Assembly: GCA_022419385.1 (NCBI GenBank) | Contig: JAJUBI010000003.1 | Span: 2,356,001-2,420,000 of the forward strand | Reading direction: 5' to 3' | From: Paraconiothyrium sp. Pb-2020 | Taxonomy: Eukaryota > Ascomycota > Dothideomycetes > Pleosporales > Didymosphaeriaceae | DNA length: 64,000 nt | Shown: piece by piece, positions 35,053 to 47,400 of the stretch | How the letters are laid out: the number at the start of each line of letters is the position of its first letter | Numbering within the stretch: the first letter of the stretch is position 1 | Program-made: the position numbers and the translations under genes | The notes under the pieces: model-generated | The model's input: only the letters and a program-made list of their open reading frames with translations | Databases searched by the model: none | Told to the model about the DNA's origin: nothing

Positions 35053-36296
35053 TCACTTATCCAGCTCTATCACTTCATCGCTCGCGGTAGGCATAGCGCG
35101 GAGCTTCTTCGCGCAGGGCTTAGTCCCCATCCACTGCAGCTCATTGCTGCTCACCACAGTGTCATCGGAATCACCTCGCTCCCGTTTGATCCGCATTTGA
35201 TCATGTCGCTGTTGCCTGAGCTGTCCACAAAGTTGACGGAGTTCATCCAGGGTCATATCGCTCTCGTCTCGCTCCAGAAGCGGTGTCGGGGATCTGGACG
35301 GTGTGGGCGGTACGGTGGGGGGAACCACGCCGAGGTCCTTGAGGGCATCTGAGTATCGATGTCAGCGTGGATCCGTGTCTTCAATGGCAGTGGTGGGCTC
35401 ACTGGTGGTGCGATATTTGAAAATGAACGTGCCGAGCTTCCCCACGGTCTTCACTTCCTCCAAGTGACCGCCCATCCTATCTACAGCAGGGGCAAGACTA
35501 TAGGCGCATGAGTAGGTATATTGAACGTGATCGTAAAGAGCTTACCCGGCGGACTGCACCGGCATGCACCCAGTCCTAGCCAACGTTTCTTTGACCGCCT
35601 TCGCGCTGACTGGTTTCTCTGCTATATTTAGTAAAACTACAACAGGTAATATGAACGATAGTACAAACAACGACTAGGTTCTGGTGACTAGGTGGATTGG
35701 TACATACCGATATTATCGAATACCAGCGGTGGGAGGTCTGTAGCCGTAACCGTTTGTCCCTCGTTTGTGAAGAAAAAATCCAATTTGATCTCTTCTTGGT
35801 CCAGGAGTACACGCCGCATCTCATCTGTGGTCTGATCCTCTACTACACATAGGATCAGCGTCGCTCTTCGTGGACAATGGCGCAACGAACCGATGTCAAG
35901 CTCCGCAAATCTGAACCTCTGTGCGCGCATGGCATCGCCCTGCCACGATGCTCCACCATAACAGACCTGACTATCACATCCATTCTCAGGACTATAGCGC
36001 AAATCCGGTACGAGGATAGCCTTGCCATCGAGTGAGGGTTCCAGGTATATGTGATCAGAAGCGTAGCCGAAGCCAGGCGTGCACTTGTATCGTATGGTAA
36101 ATTCGCTGGACAGCGGGCTCTCGACATATTTGACGATGCTTGTAGCTGCTAAATGAGTAGCGGTAGGCGTGGATTCCGCGTCATCGGTAGGTATTGCGTT
36201 CGCCTCAACGATCTTCACAGGTGCGTGCTCCGGTAGTGGAATGCCATTCACCTCCACGGTGACATCGAATCCAGGGTAGCGAGGCAGGATTGCCAT
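35053..36296 (-). CDS. DUF7918-family fungal protein
   Basis: Exons 36296-35708, 35621-35546, 35497-35403 and 35348-35053 join in frame to 351 residues. The N-terminal half has the DUF7918 pattern: MAILPRYPGFDVTVEVNGIP, SIVKYVESPLSSEFTIRYKC, VCYGGASWQGDAMRAQRFRF, then FAELDIG. The middle has IAEKPVSAKAVKETLARTG and KTVGKLGTFIFKYRTTNALK, typical of the end of the domain. The C-terminal part starts DLGVVPPTVPPTPSRSPTPL and continues into a charged helix (TLDELRQLCGQLRQQRHDQM). DUF7918 proteins occur in many Pezizomycotina, often as multigene families; no function is known to me. A Met exists 23 codons upstream (MLLIAPCRL), but MAILP is the family-typical start. It lies beside a degenerate paralog. 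Confidence 0.8.
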
Positions 36297-36701
36297 GTCG
36301 TCAAGCCTCGAATCTCTGCGCGTGACCTCTGCTCGTTGCAATCGGCAAGGGGCAATGAGGAGCAAGAAGCAGAAGACAAGAGCAGTGCGTAAAGACGTTA
36401 AGTACGAGGTGAGAGAAAGATATTAATGCAGCAAGTGGTGAAAATCACTGGAGGGCATGTGATAAATAACGGTGAAGCTACGTTCGACAATATCTGACCT
36501 CCCTCAATCTCCGCAGCTTTGACGACAGTGGTCCTCGGTTCTTTGAGATGTACCACAAATGCTCCGCATGTCTATGAACCATCATAATAGCGCGACACAG
36601 CGCCTTCTCTACTTGTCTCTTGTGCTTTTACCGTTCTTCCTATATGGCGTCGATCATGGCTGTATGGCGATTCGCCCCATGCGACTCAAGTGAGATCGCC
36701 C

Positions 36702-37164
36702 TCACTCCATTGTCATCGACGATAATTGCGAGCTTGTATTGCTAGATGACGAGATGGCAGAGACTCCGTCATCATTATCATCACTGTTTTGCGTTTGTTC
36801 ATGCTCCCTTTTGATTGGGATTTTCTCGGCCTCAAGTTCCCGTGCCGCCTCCTCCCATTGCGGGGAGACGGTTAACCTCACACTAGGACAGATGTGTTCA
36901 ACGCACTCCCACTTGGGATGAATAGTAACCAACACATATCCCCATCTGCCGTCAACATAGGTTGCGACGACAAGATTATGTTTGGCCTGGAGTTGCACGC
37001 TAATACAGTATTGGACATGGAAATTCGCACCAGTTGTAGCCTCGACGTACTTGGTAACCGAAGCAGGCATGTCCCGGGTGTCGTCGTCCCGGTATTCGCG
37101 GGCTGCTTCGGCCGTTGGACCAGAACTGGATCGTGATGTGCGTGTTCGCTTTGGTGATAGCCAT
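36702..37164 (-). pseudogene. Degenerate DUF7918 paralog with a probable frameshift and divergent tail
   Basis: The frame 37070-36702 encodes MPASVTKYVEATTGANFHVQ, YC, then VVATYVDGRWGYVLVTIHPK, and ends in a low-complexity acidic/Ser tail (KREHEQTQNSDDNDDGVSAI). TKYVEATTGA and the following beta-rich segment match the intact DUF7918 gene next door. A family-like start (MAITKANTHITIQFW, 37164) lies upstream in a different frame, and a +1 shift near 37100-37115 would connect them. The second half of the DUF7918 domain is missing. A short functional protein starting at 37070 cannot be excluded. Confidence 0.5.
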
Positions 37165-37967
37165 TTTGACCCGAAGTATAGTAGTTCAAGATTGAATTGA
37201 CTTGGGACGTACCGGAAGTACAATGGCGAACGCTGTCAAGGGCGCTAGGCAGGACTGTGATGCTGCAGATGACACAATACGGAAATATGTACAAATGAAG
37301 GACGCGGTGATGGGAACGAGGGTAAGAGGTGGAGCCCAATTGAGGAAATGACGGGTGCACCGCAGGACAGGAGCCTCTACCGCGACACAGCTCGTTATTC
37401 GGAACAGCCTCGTCGTAAGCACAGCCTACACATGGACTGGTAAGACTTGTGCGATAATGTCTTGATGATACCAAAAAGCCTGGCATGGTCATCCCAAGTT
37501 CGTAGAACCGAGCATAAAACCCCAAATAGCACACAACGGAATCTATTCACGGAGCGAGAGAGCAACCACACTTCCCGGAAGCTAAACTAAATATTGACCA
37601 AAAGCCGTACCACAACTTATACTAGGGATAAACACCACGCCACCGTGGCGAGCGAATCGCATATCAGATCCCAGCCCAAGGACGCCATCAAAGATATAAA
37701 AAAACAACATCAGGGCTTGCCGTGCGCAGTGTGTATAAAAGCAGACAAGAGCCCATGCAGACGCTATGCAGATGCCAAGTCATTATCGTGAATCCCCCTC
37801 CGAACAGTATCGACTAGGTACATCCTTGGGAACCCTACCGTTCTCTCCTCGCGCGGCGCTGATCACAACAACGACGGTGTTGTTGGTGCCAATGTCGTGT
37901 CTTACAACGCAGGGTATCGTAGATTGACAGACTAAAGAAACCGGGACCATTGACATCCATGGAACAT
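37165..37967. other. Intergenic region between the DUF7918 remnant and STS1
   Basis: About 800 bp with no gene that I can support. A 218-codon minus-strand frame here overlaps the DUF7918 remnant in another phase and is judged a shadow. Confidence 0.5.
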
Positions 37968-38960
37968 CTACCATGCTCCTACGCGGGCGGACGCTCCCAT
38001 GCCGTATGATCCGTTGAAGAGCTGGTCCCTAACAGACATGTTACCATGTTGGCCTGCAGCGGGCTGTTGCACTTCGTTACCCATCCAGCCTAGGCTGGTG
38101 CGAAGTTCGTTGACCGCCTCTTGCATGCGACCGCCAGACACCTCATTGTGCTTTGCAATCTTCTGATCCCATCCCCCGTACTGGAGCTGTATGCCTCCTG
38201 CCTTCTTTGATGCCTCCCGGAAGACTGCTGCCCATGCTTTGGCCATCTCTTCGTACGCCTCCTCTTTATGACGGTTGTGCTGATAGGTGTCCCAGTCAGG
38301 CAGTCGGTGGATGAACTCCGTAGCGCCGTCCAGGAAGGCAAGCGATGTGGCGGGTTGGGATTCGTTCGGTGGGAGGAAGTGGGGGGTGAAATCTTTGAGG
38401 GCTTCGAGAAGCTCGATAAGGTGCTGTCGCACACGGTTATATGCATAGTCGGATGAAGCTCGTCCGCCAAAGGGGAAGGCCGCCTGGAAGGATGACTCGT
38501 ATTTGGCCAGCACCTCCAGCGTTGACTGTATGTTAGGCCGGGGCGCGGTTGAAAGGACTTTGTTGCCGATGTCCGGGTGTTGATCGCAGATGGCCTGTAG
38601 TACGTTTCGCATATCGTCGGCGCTCAGTGTCTCCAACAATCGTTGCAGCGGTAGGGGTCTGCCCGAGACATTCGTCCGCATGCGCTTGGTTGAATGCTTT
38701 GCGAGGGATCGCTCCAAGATGGCGGGCGAGCCAGAGGGCGATGCGGACATGCGGTCGTCATCGCCGCCGCTTCCTTCGTCGTCGGCTTTGCGTTTCCGGC
38801 TAGACATAGAGGGCGAAAGGACTGCAGAGGGTGTAAGTTCAGCGACGTAGTGCGGTTGAAGGCGCAGTCTGGCGCCGGGAGACTCACTGTTGCGGGTCGG
38901 TGACAGGCGATTAGGGAGCAGGTGCGGAGGGGGGGCGAAGCTGCTGTTGATGACATTCAT
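37968..38960 (-). CDS. STS1: Tethering factor for nuclear proteasome (Cut8/STS1 family)
   Basis: A single exon encodes 330 residues. STS1/Cut8 anchors the 26S proteasome at the nuclear envelope and is needed for nuclear protein degradation and chromosome segregation. The N-terminus has PPPHLLPNRLSPTRNSESPG, as in fungal STS1. A basic cluster follows (MSSRKRKADDEG, KRMRTNVSGRPLPLQRLLET), a likely nuclear localisation signal. The Cut8 domain (about 95-290) contains LSADDMRNVLQAICDQHPDI, FPFGGRASSDYAYNRVRQHL, LKDFTPHFLPPNESQPATSL, RLPDWDTYQHNRHKEEAYEE, GGIQLQYGGWDQKIAKHNE and MQEAVNELRTSLGWMG. The length is normal for the family and no intron is needed. Confidence 0.93.
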   Translation of the reverse strand: MNVINSSFAPPPHLLPNRLSPTRNSESPGARLRLQPHYVAELTPSAVLSPSMSSRKRKADDEGSGGDDDRMSASPSGSPAILERSLAKHSTKRMRTNVSGRPLPLQRLLETLSADDMRNVLQAICDQHPDIGNKVLSTAPRPNIQSTLEVLAKYESSFQAAFPFGGRASSDYAYNRVRQHLIELLEALKDFTPHFLPPNESQPATSLAFLDGATEFIHRLPDWDTYQHNRHKEEAYEEMAKAWAAVFREASKKAGGIQLQYGGWDQKIAKHNEVSGGRMQEAVNELRTSLGWMGNEVQQPAAGQHGNMSVRDQLFNGSYGMGASARVGAW

Positions 38961-40050
38961 AGCTGTGGTGGACGATGGTGTCGGGGGGCGGTGCCTGAGC
39001 AGCTCGCGCTGGGCGGCTTCACAGTGCGAGGTGAAGAATAGACGGGCGCTCGGCTGCCGCGGTTGAGGGAACAGCTATGTTAGTTGCTGTGGTGGTGGAC
39101 GGCGTAGAGCGGGCGACATGGCAGGAGCTAGTCGTCAAAAGGGCAAGCACGGGCCGCTCTTAGCGCCGCTCAGACCCGCCGCACACGTAGTAAACAGAAA
39201 ATTGTCACCTGGAAGCTTCGCGGCAACGTCACAATAATCTTCTTTGCCATTATGTCTTCCCTGTATAGTATCTGTACGAGACTCACAATCATGAACCGAT
39301 TTTTTACGTTTCCAGTACATCATGTGTAGCTACAAGAGTCTCCTACAGCAATGAGTGTGCGGATTTTCATGTTGTGCCTACCACTTCTACCACCACAACC
39401 ACTTCGCACCTAACTACATTAACAGTCGAATTATACATCTCTATATGGCTATTAAGTATGCTAGCGTACTACTAGCCGAATGAGTCGTCCGTGGTGGTAC
39501 ACTCGAGTGTGGGTTCTCCTGATGTAGCTAACGCCACTGTAGTTCAGGCCTTACCTAAACAAGTCTTATTAGGGAAAGAGAAATACCAAGATGCGATGCA
39601 TTTACGCCATCCTTGAAAATCCGATCAAAACCTGTTGCATTGCAGCACTGTATCCAGCGACAAAGTTTGCAATGTATCGACCAAAGCCAATTCGAGGGAG
39701 GTACAAAACCGTGCAAACAATATGAAATTGCTTCAACGGCCCCAAAATTACTTCTGGTAACCCAACGTGAACACATACCAATACATGGAAACAGATATAG
39801 TTCCGGGGGACCTTTGGCAGCAGCGCAATGCTATACTACACAGAGCCGCAGATCTAGTGAATTTCTATCCAGGGAGCAAACCGGCCGTGGTTCTCAATGA
39901 AACCCAAACGCCGATGCTTCCTCAGTGCCTCCATCTTGACGTTGCGTACTTTTGGGCATTCGAAGACGTAACATCTGACGCTCAGCAATGAGACCAGCGA
40001 CAACCTCTTTCCCTGACATCGCTTTAAAGATGATGCTGACTTACCTATCG
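38961..40050. other. Intergenic region between STS1 and MTR4
   Basis: About 1.1 kb. The first 160 bp are GC-rich and form the STS1 promoter side; the rest is moderately AT-rich and holds the MTR4 3' end. No gene is supported. Confidence 0.5.
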
Positions 40051-43000
40051 CTAGAGGTACAAAGACTGTGCTGCAACAAGATCTCGCCTGACGAGTTCGA
40101 GTGCTGCTGTGAACTTTTGCTCAAGCTCTTCGCTACCCATAACCTTGGCAGCCTGGGCTACCTGCCGCAGCAATTCTTCCAAGCGTCTGAAGAGGCGGAT
40201 AAGACTGCCCTCGTAGACGTCGGTCATTTTGCTGTGGCCACGTTAGTAATCGATCGCATATAGAGAGAATTAAGTTATACCATATCTCAGCAAACGACGC
40301 GCCTTTACACCATTGATATACCACCTCCATGAGCTCGCACTTAAACGACTGGACGTACTCATCCTCATTCAAAGGCATTTTAGCGTCCTGGGAGACTTTG
40401 ACGATATATCTGGCCTTGTCTTGGATTTTCCTGAACGGGAAGGCAAGATCCTCCCTCAGCGATGGTGTCTCCTTGCTCTTCTCCTCAAAGATGAAGCAGC
40501 TAAGGCAGGCTGCGCACTGTTCGGGTGTCAGCGTGTTGAATTCTTTCTCGAACAACAACTCGCTTAGCACAAGCTCGTCGCCGGTGCTAATTTCGCATGC
40601 AACCCGTGCTTTAAGCTGAACGACATCTGCATCTTTGATGAAGCCCAAACGACGTAAGACACGCTTGCGGGCGTTCAACTCATCCATATGGATAACCGAA
40701 AGCGCAGCAGAAATCTCTTTCTTCAGCGCTTTGATATTATCGCCAATCGCCATCTTCTTCGAGTATTGATTGTAAAGCTCTAGCAGCCTTGGTGAGTTAT
40801 GCAGCGGATTGGAAAGCAAGCGCGACTCCAGGACTTCGATCTTCTGGAAATATCTGTTAGCCTTTTCAAGGATCTTGCACGCTGAGCATACCCTGAGTGT
40901 CCGCTTGAAGACCTCATCATGAATCTTCATGTTCTCGATGGGATCCAAGATTGCAATTCCATCAGGAAAACGCTTTTTGACTTCATCTAACGCTTTTTGA
41001 ACGTGGACCTTGTTCTCCGAGGTCTTGATCTCCTTTGGGAGAAACAAGCGAAGATGACCGATAGACTCCATGGCCGATAAGAGCACTGGCACAGTTTCGA
41101 CTTTGCCTTTGTCGCCAGCCGATGGAGGGCGGATGCCTGGAGGCAAACCATTGTTGCTGTGTGGCACGTATTTCGTATCACTGGCCACAACAAGCGCGCA
41201 ATCTAGGACATATGACTCTTGCTCGCGGAACTTCTCGCCTTTCTCAGGTTTACGTTGCGTGACATTCACAACGGCACCCCATCCAAAGTCGTGCTCTTTG
41301 TACTTGATCCTGACTAGACGTCCAGGCTGCAGGAATTGCAAGCAATGTGCTGGATGCTGTATGACGTCTCGCATATCCTTTGTTAAATTGTCAAGCTGTT
41401 CCCGCAGGTTATAGTAATCGCGAATGGCGGTCTCATCGGTGATAACCATGTTGTCGCGCTCGCTCTCGAGCTCCCGCAACTTCTTTTCCAAATTGGTGAC
41501 ACTTGCAGTGTTCTGGAACTGTGAGAAGCAACGCTCCAGCATGAATTCTGGAGAGATGCCCTCGACTCTCAGCAAATTAAGAACCATGTTGTAGCCAAGG
41601 TGAAAAGCCGAGTTGAGGTTATCTTGTTGACCGCGAACGATCTCCTTTGCTACAGCTGGTTCCATTTGCTCGTTGATCATCATGATGACAATTCCGCGTT
41701 CGTCAAGACCACGACGACCGGCACGCCCGGACATCTGAATGAATTCGGACGGCGTGACCCATCGCTGAGAGACACCATCGAATTTCCGCACACTGGTAAA
41801 GACAACAGTCTTGGCCGGCATGTTTAAGCCAATCGAAAAGGTTTCTGTCGCAAAGAGCACCTTGATTAAACCTTCCTGGAAGAGGATCTCGATGGTCTCC
41901 TTAAGGATGGGTAACAGACCTGAGTGATGAACCCCAATGCCGCGCCGTAAAAGCGGGAGTATGTTCTGAATCTGTGCGAGCGAGCGGTCTTCTTCCGAAA
42001 GCATCTCAATAGCGCTATTGAAAACCTTGGATACCATAGCCTTTTCCGATTCGTCGTTGAAGGCAAGCTGGCTCATAGCCAGAGCATAGTTTTCGCATTC
42101 TCGCTTGCTGAAGCTGAAGACAATCACTGGGTTGTAGTTCTTCAACATGATCATTTTGACGATCTTGTATATATCGGACTGCTCCTTGTTGCCACCCTTA
42201 TTTGTCTTCTTGTCTTTTCCTTTTCCTTTCCTCTTGGCCAGGAAGTCATCTGCAGCGGTGCCAGCCTTCTCCGCAATCGAAGCCATGGCCTTCTGGAAAT
42301 TCTCCTCGCGGAAAGCTCCTTTCTCGTCAACGATAAGATGTATGCCATCGGCGCCTTCTGGGAAGAAATAGTGCTGCAACGGTGTCGGACGAAAATCGGT
42401 GTATACGACGTGACAAGGTTGTTTGTGAGTCTTGGTGATCCATTCCGCAAATTGCATGGCATTCGGAATGGTGGCAGACAGAAAGACATAGCGAACTTTG
42501 TCAGGCAGCAAGATGATGGTCTCCTCCCATACAACGCCACGCGACTTGTCGCGTAGATAGTGCACCTCGTCAAAGACGACCCATGCCACTTCACGCATGA
42601 TTTCGGAGCCTCGGTACAGCATGGACCGAAGGATCTGTGCACGTTAGACTTCTGACATCTAGTCGTTGTGAGCAAGACCTACCTCAGTCGTCATGACCAA
42701 ACACGTCGCGGTGGGGTTGATGGTAACATCGCCCGTCATAAGGCCCACATCACCAAATTCAGCTGTAAACTCTCGATACTTCTGATTGCTCAAAGCCTTG
42801 ATGGGACTCGTGTAAATGACACGTTGATTGTTTTTCAGGCACTGCGCGATTGCATATTCTGCCACAACCGTTTTACCTGCAGATGTGTGCGCCGAGACCA
42901 GGACACTTTCACCCCGCTGTATCGACGCGATAGAGACCTGCTGGAAAGGATCGAGTGTAAAAGGCCACGTTCGGGCGGGGTCCTCGGGCGGCTTGTGCTC

Positions 43001-43366
43001 GGATATGGGGACATAGTCGTAGTCGGGCGGCAGGGCGACCTGATGGCGGACCTGATGTGATAGCACAACAGCCTGTCCGTCTTGTTGTGTTTGGCCCTGC
43101 AGGCCTGCGGAGGCGGCGACCTCGCGCGACTGCTCCGTCTCGAAGGCATCCGTGACGACCGGTTCGGGCTCGAGGTCGCGCTTTTGACGCTTTTGTTTCG
43201 TGACTTCTTCGTCTACAGCCGCAGGCACGTCCTGCATGGGTGCATCATGCACGGGCGACTTAACCTCGCCGTTTGCCTGCCGCTTCTTTGTTTGCTTGGG
43301 CTTGGGCGCGGTGAACTTTGCCGTCTGCGGGCCGTCCTCGAAGACGTCGAACAGTTCGTCGTCCAT
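40051..43366 (-). CDS. MTR4: ATP-dependent RNA helicase Mtr4 (Ski2-like, nuclear exosome cofactor)
   Basis: Exons 43366-42683, 42634-40281 and 40231-40051 encode 1072 residues, the usual Mtr4 length. Mtr4 unwinds RNA and feeds it to the nuclear exosome, alone and within TRAMP complexes. The acidic N-terminus (MDDELFDVFEDGPQTAKF) is the exosome-contact type. Helicase motifs: AHTSAGKT (159-166, motif I), TSPIKALSNQKYREF, LMTGD, DEVHYL (about 250, motif II), FLSATIPNA (motif III), GVHHSGLLPILKE, ATETFSIGLNMPAKTVVFT and QMSGRAGRRGLDERG (motif VI). The arch/KOW insert follows (LQPGRLVRIKYKEHDFGWGA), then the helical C-terminal DSHCT domain (FAEICKMTDVYEGSLIRLFR, spanning the last intron) and the typical end RRDLVAAQSLYL. 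It is divergent from COX8, with 380 bp between. Confidence 0.97.
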
Positions 43367-43746
43367 GGCTGCGGTGCGCGGTGCTGAGTTGGTGTGAGGT
43401 TTGTGAGGTGTGTAAGCCCGCGGTACTGCAGACTCGAGCGCGGGGCAGGAGAGGCGCAGGCCGGGGCAGCTGTCTCAAGGCACGAAGGCGCGCACGATTG
43501 CTGATCCAAATGTTGCGCGAAGGAAGTCATAAAAAGTTCACTTTGGATCGGGCCTAGCGCAGATGCGCCTGCCCTTGTTGGGTCTTGGCGCTGCAGCATT
43601 ACCTCAGCACGCCTGCCGAGCTCATCGCAGTGTCATCCGATCTGAAGCTCCAGCAAGCACCACCGACCGACACACCCTCTCCACTCCTCACCCCTCCCAA
43701 AGTACGCCTGCATACCGCCAATTGAGTCCGCCGCTGATAATCCAAG
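43367..43746. promoter_or_regulatory. Bidirectional promoter region, MTR4 / COX8
   Basis: These 380 bp separate the start codons of two divergent housekeeping genes. The plus strand just before COX8 is pyrimidine-rich (ctccactcctcacccctccc). No clear TATA box. Confidence 0.5.
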
Positions 43747-44092
43747 ATGCTCTCCCGTGCAGCTTTCCGCGCCCCCGCGGCCCCGTCCCTTGTTCCCCGT
43801 CGCGGCTTCCAGTCCACCCGCGCCCAGCTCTCCAGCCCCTACCACTACCCCGAGGGTCCCCGCAGCAACCTGCCCTTTGACCCGCTGAAGAAGGGCTTTG
43901 CCTTCAAGTACTGGGGCTTCATGGGTAAGCTCGTTGGATCTCAATGGCATACAGCACGCTAACAACTGCAGCTACCGGCTTCCTCCTTCCCTTCGGCCTT
44001 GCTGGTGAGCTATACCTGCGCATACGCACTTTACTGCATGCATATCTGACTTTTCTGGTGCAGTCTGGCAGACGAAGAAGAACAAGCCTTGA
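43747..44092 (+). CDS. COX8: Cytochrome c oxidase subunit Cox8 (VIIc family)
   Basis: Exons 43747-43924, 43972-44004 (33 nt) and 44064-44092 (29 nt) encode 79 residues. It is a small single-helix subunit of respiratory complex IV in the inner mitochondrial membrane. The N-terminus (MLSRAAFRAPAAPSLVPRRG, FQSTRAQ) is a mitochondrial presequence. The mature part contains GPRSNLPFDPLKKGFAFKYW, the helix GFMATGFLLPFGLAVWQ, and the basic end TKKNKP, the standard layout of fungal Cox8. Two short terminal exons code for the helix and the tail, so automated prediction could easily miss them. Both introns have canonical ends (GTAAGC/CTGCAG; GTGAGC/GTGCAG). Confidence 0.92.
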
Positions 44093-44418
44093 ACGGGTCG
44101 GCAAGCATGGGTTTGTGGACTGCTCTTGGGGAATACTACCGGAGGAATTTGGCACCTGTAGAATAAGTGGGCGTTCCCAAGAACGACTGTACACCATGAC
44201 GAGCATTCAATTTCATTGTTCTGGTTGATGTACTTGGGCCGTGGCTCTGCTTGTGTGATTGTTCGTGACATTCGCTCCGCTCGATATTGTTCCTGATACT
44301 TCGATGGACCCTATCGGGCAAAGCTCGGCTTATCTAACGTCCAAAATTTCGAGCATTTGGCGCACCTCCCATTCGCCGTCACCACGAGAGAGGAGACCAC
44401 CAACACTTTGAAAAAGTG
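44093..44418. promoter_or_regulatory. COX8-ELP1 spacer
   Basis: This 326-bp gap between co-directional genes must contain the COX8 terminator and the ELP1 promoter. No distinct motif was recognised. Confidence 0.4.
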
Positions 44419-47400
44419 ATGCGCAACCTAAGAATTGTAGGGAGGTCGCTCCTACGGTTTTCCGGCGAGGATCCGTTACCTCTCACAGCGACCGCCTGGG
44501 ATGCCGCCTCCCATGCTTCAATATGTGCGTTCGGGCCTTCGGTATCACGTGCGACCATCGAACTCAAAAGGCTACATGATGGCAGCGACGGCGCAGAAAA
44601 GAGGTTGGAAATGATCGCATCGTGGGATGCACCGTGCCCGCTACCCTCGCTTACCCATGACTCAATACTGAGTCTCCATCATTTCGCCGACTCGTCTACC
44701 TCATGTCTGGTGCTGGCTGGAGGAGATATTATCCTGGCTCGAGAGCGACCTGAGCATGGTCAAGATCTTGTCGAGATCGTGGGATCCGTAGATTCCGGAA
44801 TTTCTGCTGCTGCGTGGTCGCCTGACGAGGAACTTTTGGCCATTGTTACACAGGCCGACACATTGCTACTGATGAGCCGGGACATCGACAGCATCGCCAG
44901 TATCACACTTTCTCCTGAGGATGTCGACGTCTCAAACCATGTGTCCGTGGGTTGGGGCAAGAAGGAAACTCAGTTCAAAGGCAAGAGAGCAAGGGCTCTT
45001 CAAGATCCTACTGTGCCGGAGACCGTTGACGAAGGTGTGCTAAGCCCGTTGGACGATCACTCTATCACCGTCAGCTGGCGCGGCGACGGTGCCTACTTTG
45101 CTGTCAACAGCGTCGAGCAACAACGCCGCAGGATGATCCGAGTATATTCTCGGGACGGCCAGCTTGACAGCGTAAGCGAACCGGTTGATGGCCTTCAAGG
45201 TGCACTCAGCTGGAGACCCTCTGGAAACCTCATCGCTAGCACATGTCAATCTCCCGACCAGGTCGAAGTGATTTTCTTTGAGCGTAACGGCCTTCGTCAC
45301 GGCCAATTTGACTTGCGGTTGACCACTGCGGAGCTGCAGAGCCTGTCCACGCCTTTGACTCTATCGTGGAACAGCGACTCCAACGTCTTAGCAGTGTCAT
45401 ATATGGACAAAGTCCAGCTCTGGACTATGAGCAACTACCATTACTACCTCAAACAGCAGATAACATTCCCAGAAAAAGCTGCAGCAACCGTTCGCTGCTC
45501 CTGGGATCCAGAGCGTCCTCTATCTGTTGCATTGTTTACTGCGAGTGAGTAGTAAAACTTACCGCGATCGTCTCACAAGCTGATAATATTACCTAGGCTC
45601 ACTCCAGATCCTAGAGTACTCGTCAATAGTCACGGCTGCTTCTGTAGCACCACCGCACGATTTTGGGTTGGTCGCTTCGATCGATGGCCGTAAGTTCCAA
45701 CATAATACATCTCCGATCACACGCTAAGATTGTGGAGGAAACCTAAAGATCACGCCGCTGCGTGTTGCTAACGTTCCTCCTCCGATGTCAATGTTCCAGC
45801 TTGCACTAGATCGCAATGTTGTTGACGTTGCATTCTCCCGCTCAGGCACGCGCTTAGCGGTCTTGTCTGACACAGATATTGTATTGTTCGCATTTGACTT
45901 GCAGATACGACCAGTCACTCCACCGACCTTCATTTGGAGAAGCCATTTTTCAGACGACCATACTCCTCGTCACGTAGCTTTTGTTGGCGATGACCAACTA
46001 TGCGTCCTGACAGACGTGTGGGAGGAGGAGGAGACTTTTGTGTGGACAAACGAGGACAAGCGAATGATGAACAGGGGCCCTATTCTAGAGCCTGGGAGAG
46101 TGTCTTCGATGATCTCCGATGTAGAAGCTTCCAGATTCCTGGTTAATCTGCGCAACGGCGATCTCACATCAATGGTCGAATTGAAAAACGATGGGCTCAC
46201 GCAATCCATACCACTGACAACGATGCCATGCTTCACCCCCGATGTGAAGACTGTATTGCTTGAAGGAGAAGTAAAAGTGCATACCCAATCGAGAGGCAAA
46301 ACTAACCAGGCGCAGATTGTGGCCTTCGGTCTAACGAAGACCGGCACCTTGTACGCCAATGGGCGAGCCTTGGTGAAGAACTGCACTTCCTTTGTAGTTA
46401 CTCCTGCACATTTGATTCTCACTACCACGCAACATCTACTCAAATTCGTTCACTTGACGAATTTAAACGGTAATAATCTCGTCCACGGTTACGATGCCTT
46501 TCTCACGATGCAGCAGAGCTCGAAGTACCTGGCGATGAGCCCCAAACGGATGAAAGGTGCAGAAGTATCGAGCGCGGAGCGAAGCTCGTCACAGTCATGC
46601 CCACTACGTACTCCGTGGTACTTCAGATGCCGAGAGGAAACCTCGAAACCATATACCCACGAGCTCTTGTGGTTGCTGCTATTAGGCGGTTCATCGAATC
46701 TGAAAGATATGACGAGGCATTCCTTGCCTGTCGCAATCAGCGTGTTGATATGAATATACTACATGATTATGATCCAGAACGATTCTTGGCGAACATCGCA
46801 AAGATCGTGGCACAGATAAAGAGGGTAGAGCACATAGATCTACTCCTCTCGCAACTAAGGTAATTTTACCTCGTCTAACCCGCTTGACGATCCTAGCTGA
46901 CGATGTAGGAACGAGGACGTATCGGAGACAATGTACCGTGAGACGCTAAAAGTCAAGGATCTAACGACTAGAAACGAGCAGTCTGCAAAACAGGTCGATG
47001 CCAAGGTCAACCGGATCTGTGACGCTTTTTTGGCGGTACTGGAGCAGGATAAATATAAGAGCGATCATCTGCAGAACATCATCACATCCCACGTATGCAA
47101 AGTTCCTGCAGACTTGGAAGCAGGTTTGAAAATGATAGGACGTTTGCAAAGTAAGTCGGTTGGTATCTCAATAGAAACAACTCTGACGCAACAAAGCTAC
47201 ACAAGATCCTCTCATTGATAGAGCTGCGGAGCACATCTGCTTCCTTGCGGACGTCAACCAATTGTACGACACATCGCTAGGGATCTATAACCTCGAGCTT
47301 GCGCTGCTTATTGCCCAGCAGTCACAGAAGGTATACAATTGTTTCGCGTGCATGTGGTCTAGTCTTACGTTCATAGGATCCACGCGAGTACCTCCCCCAT

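Noticed and set aside
36878..37534. 218-codon minus-strand frame
   Set aside because: It overlaps the DUF7918 remnant in another phase; the TKYVE-containing frame has family support and this one has none.
39613..39991. Short plus-strand frames between STS1 and MTR4
   Set aside because: They are overlapping, AT-rich and without any recognisable motif; more likely the MTR4 3' flank.
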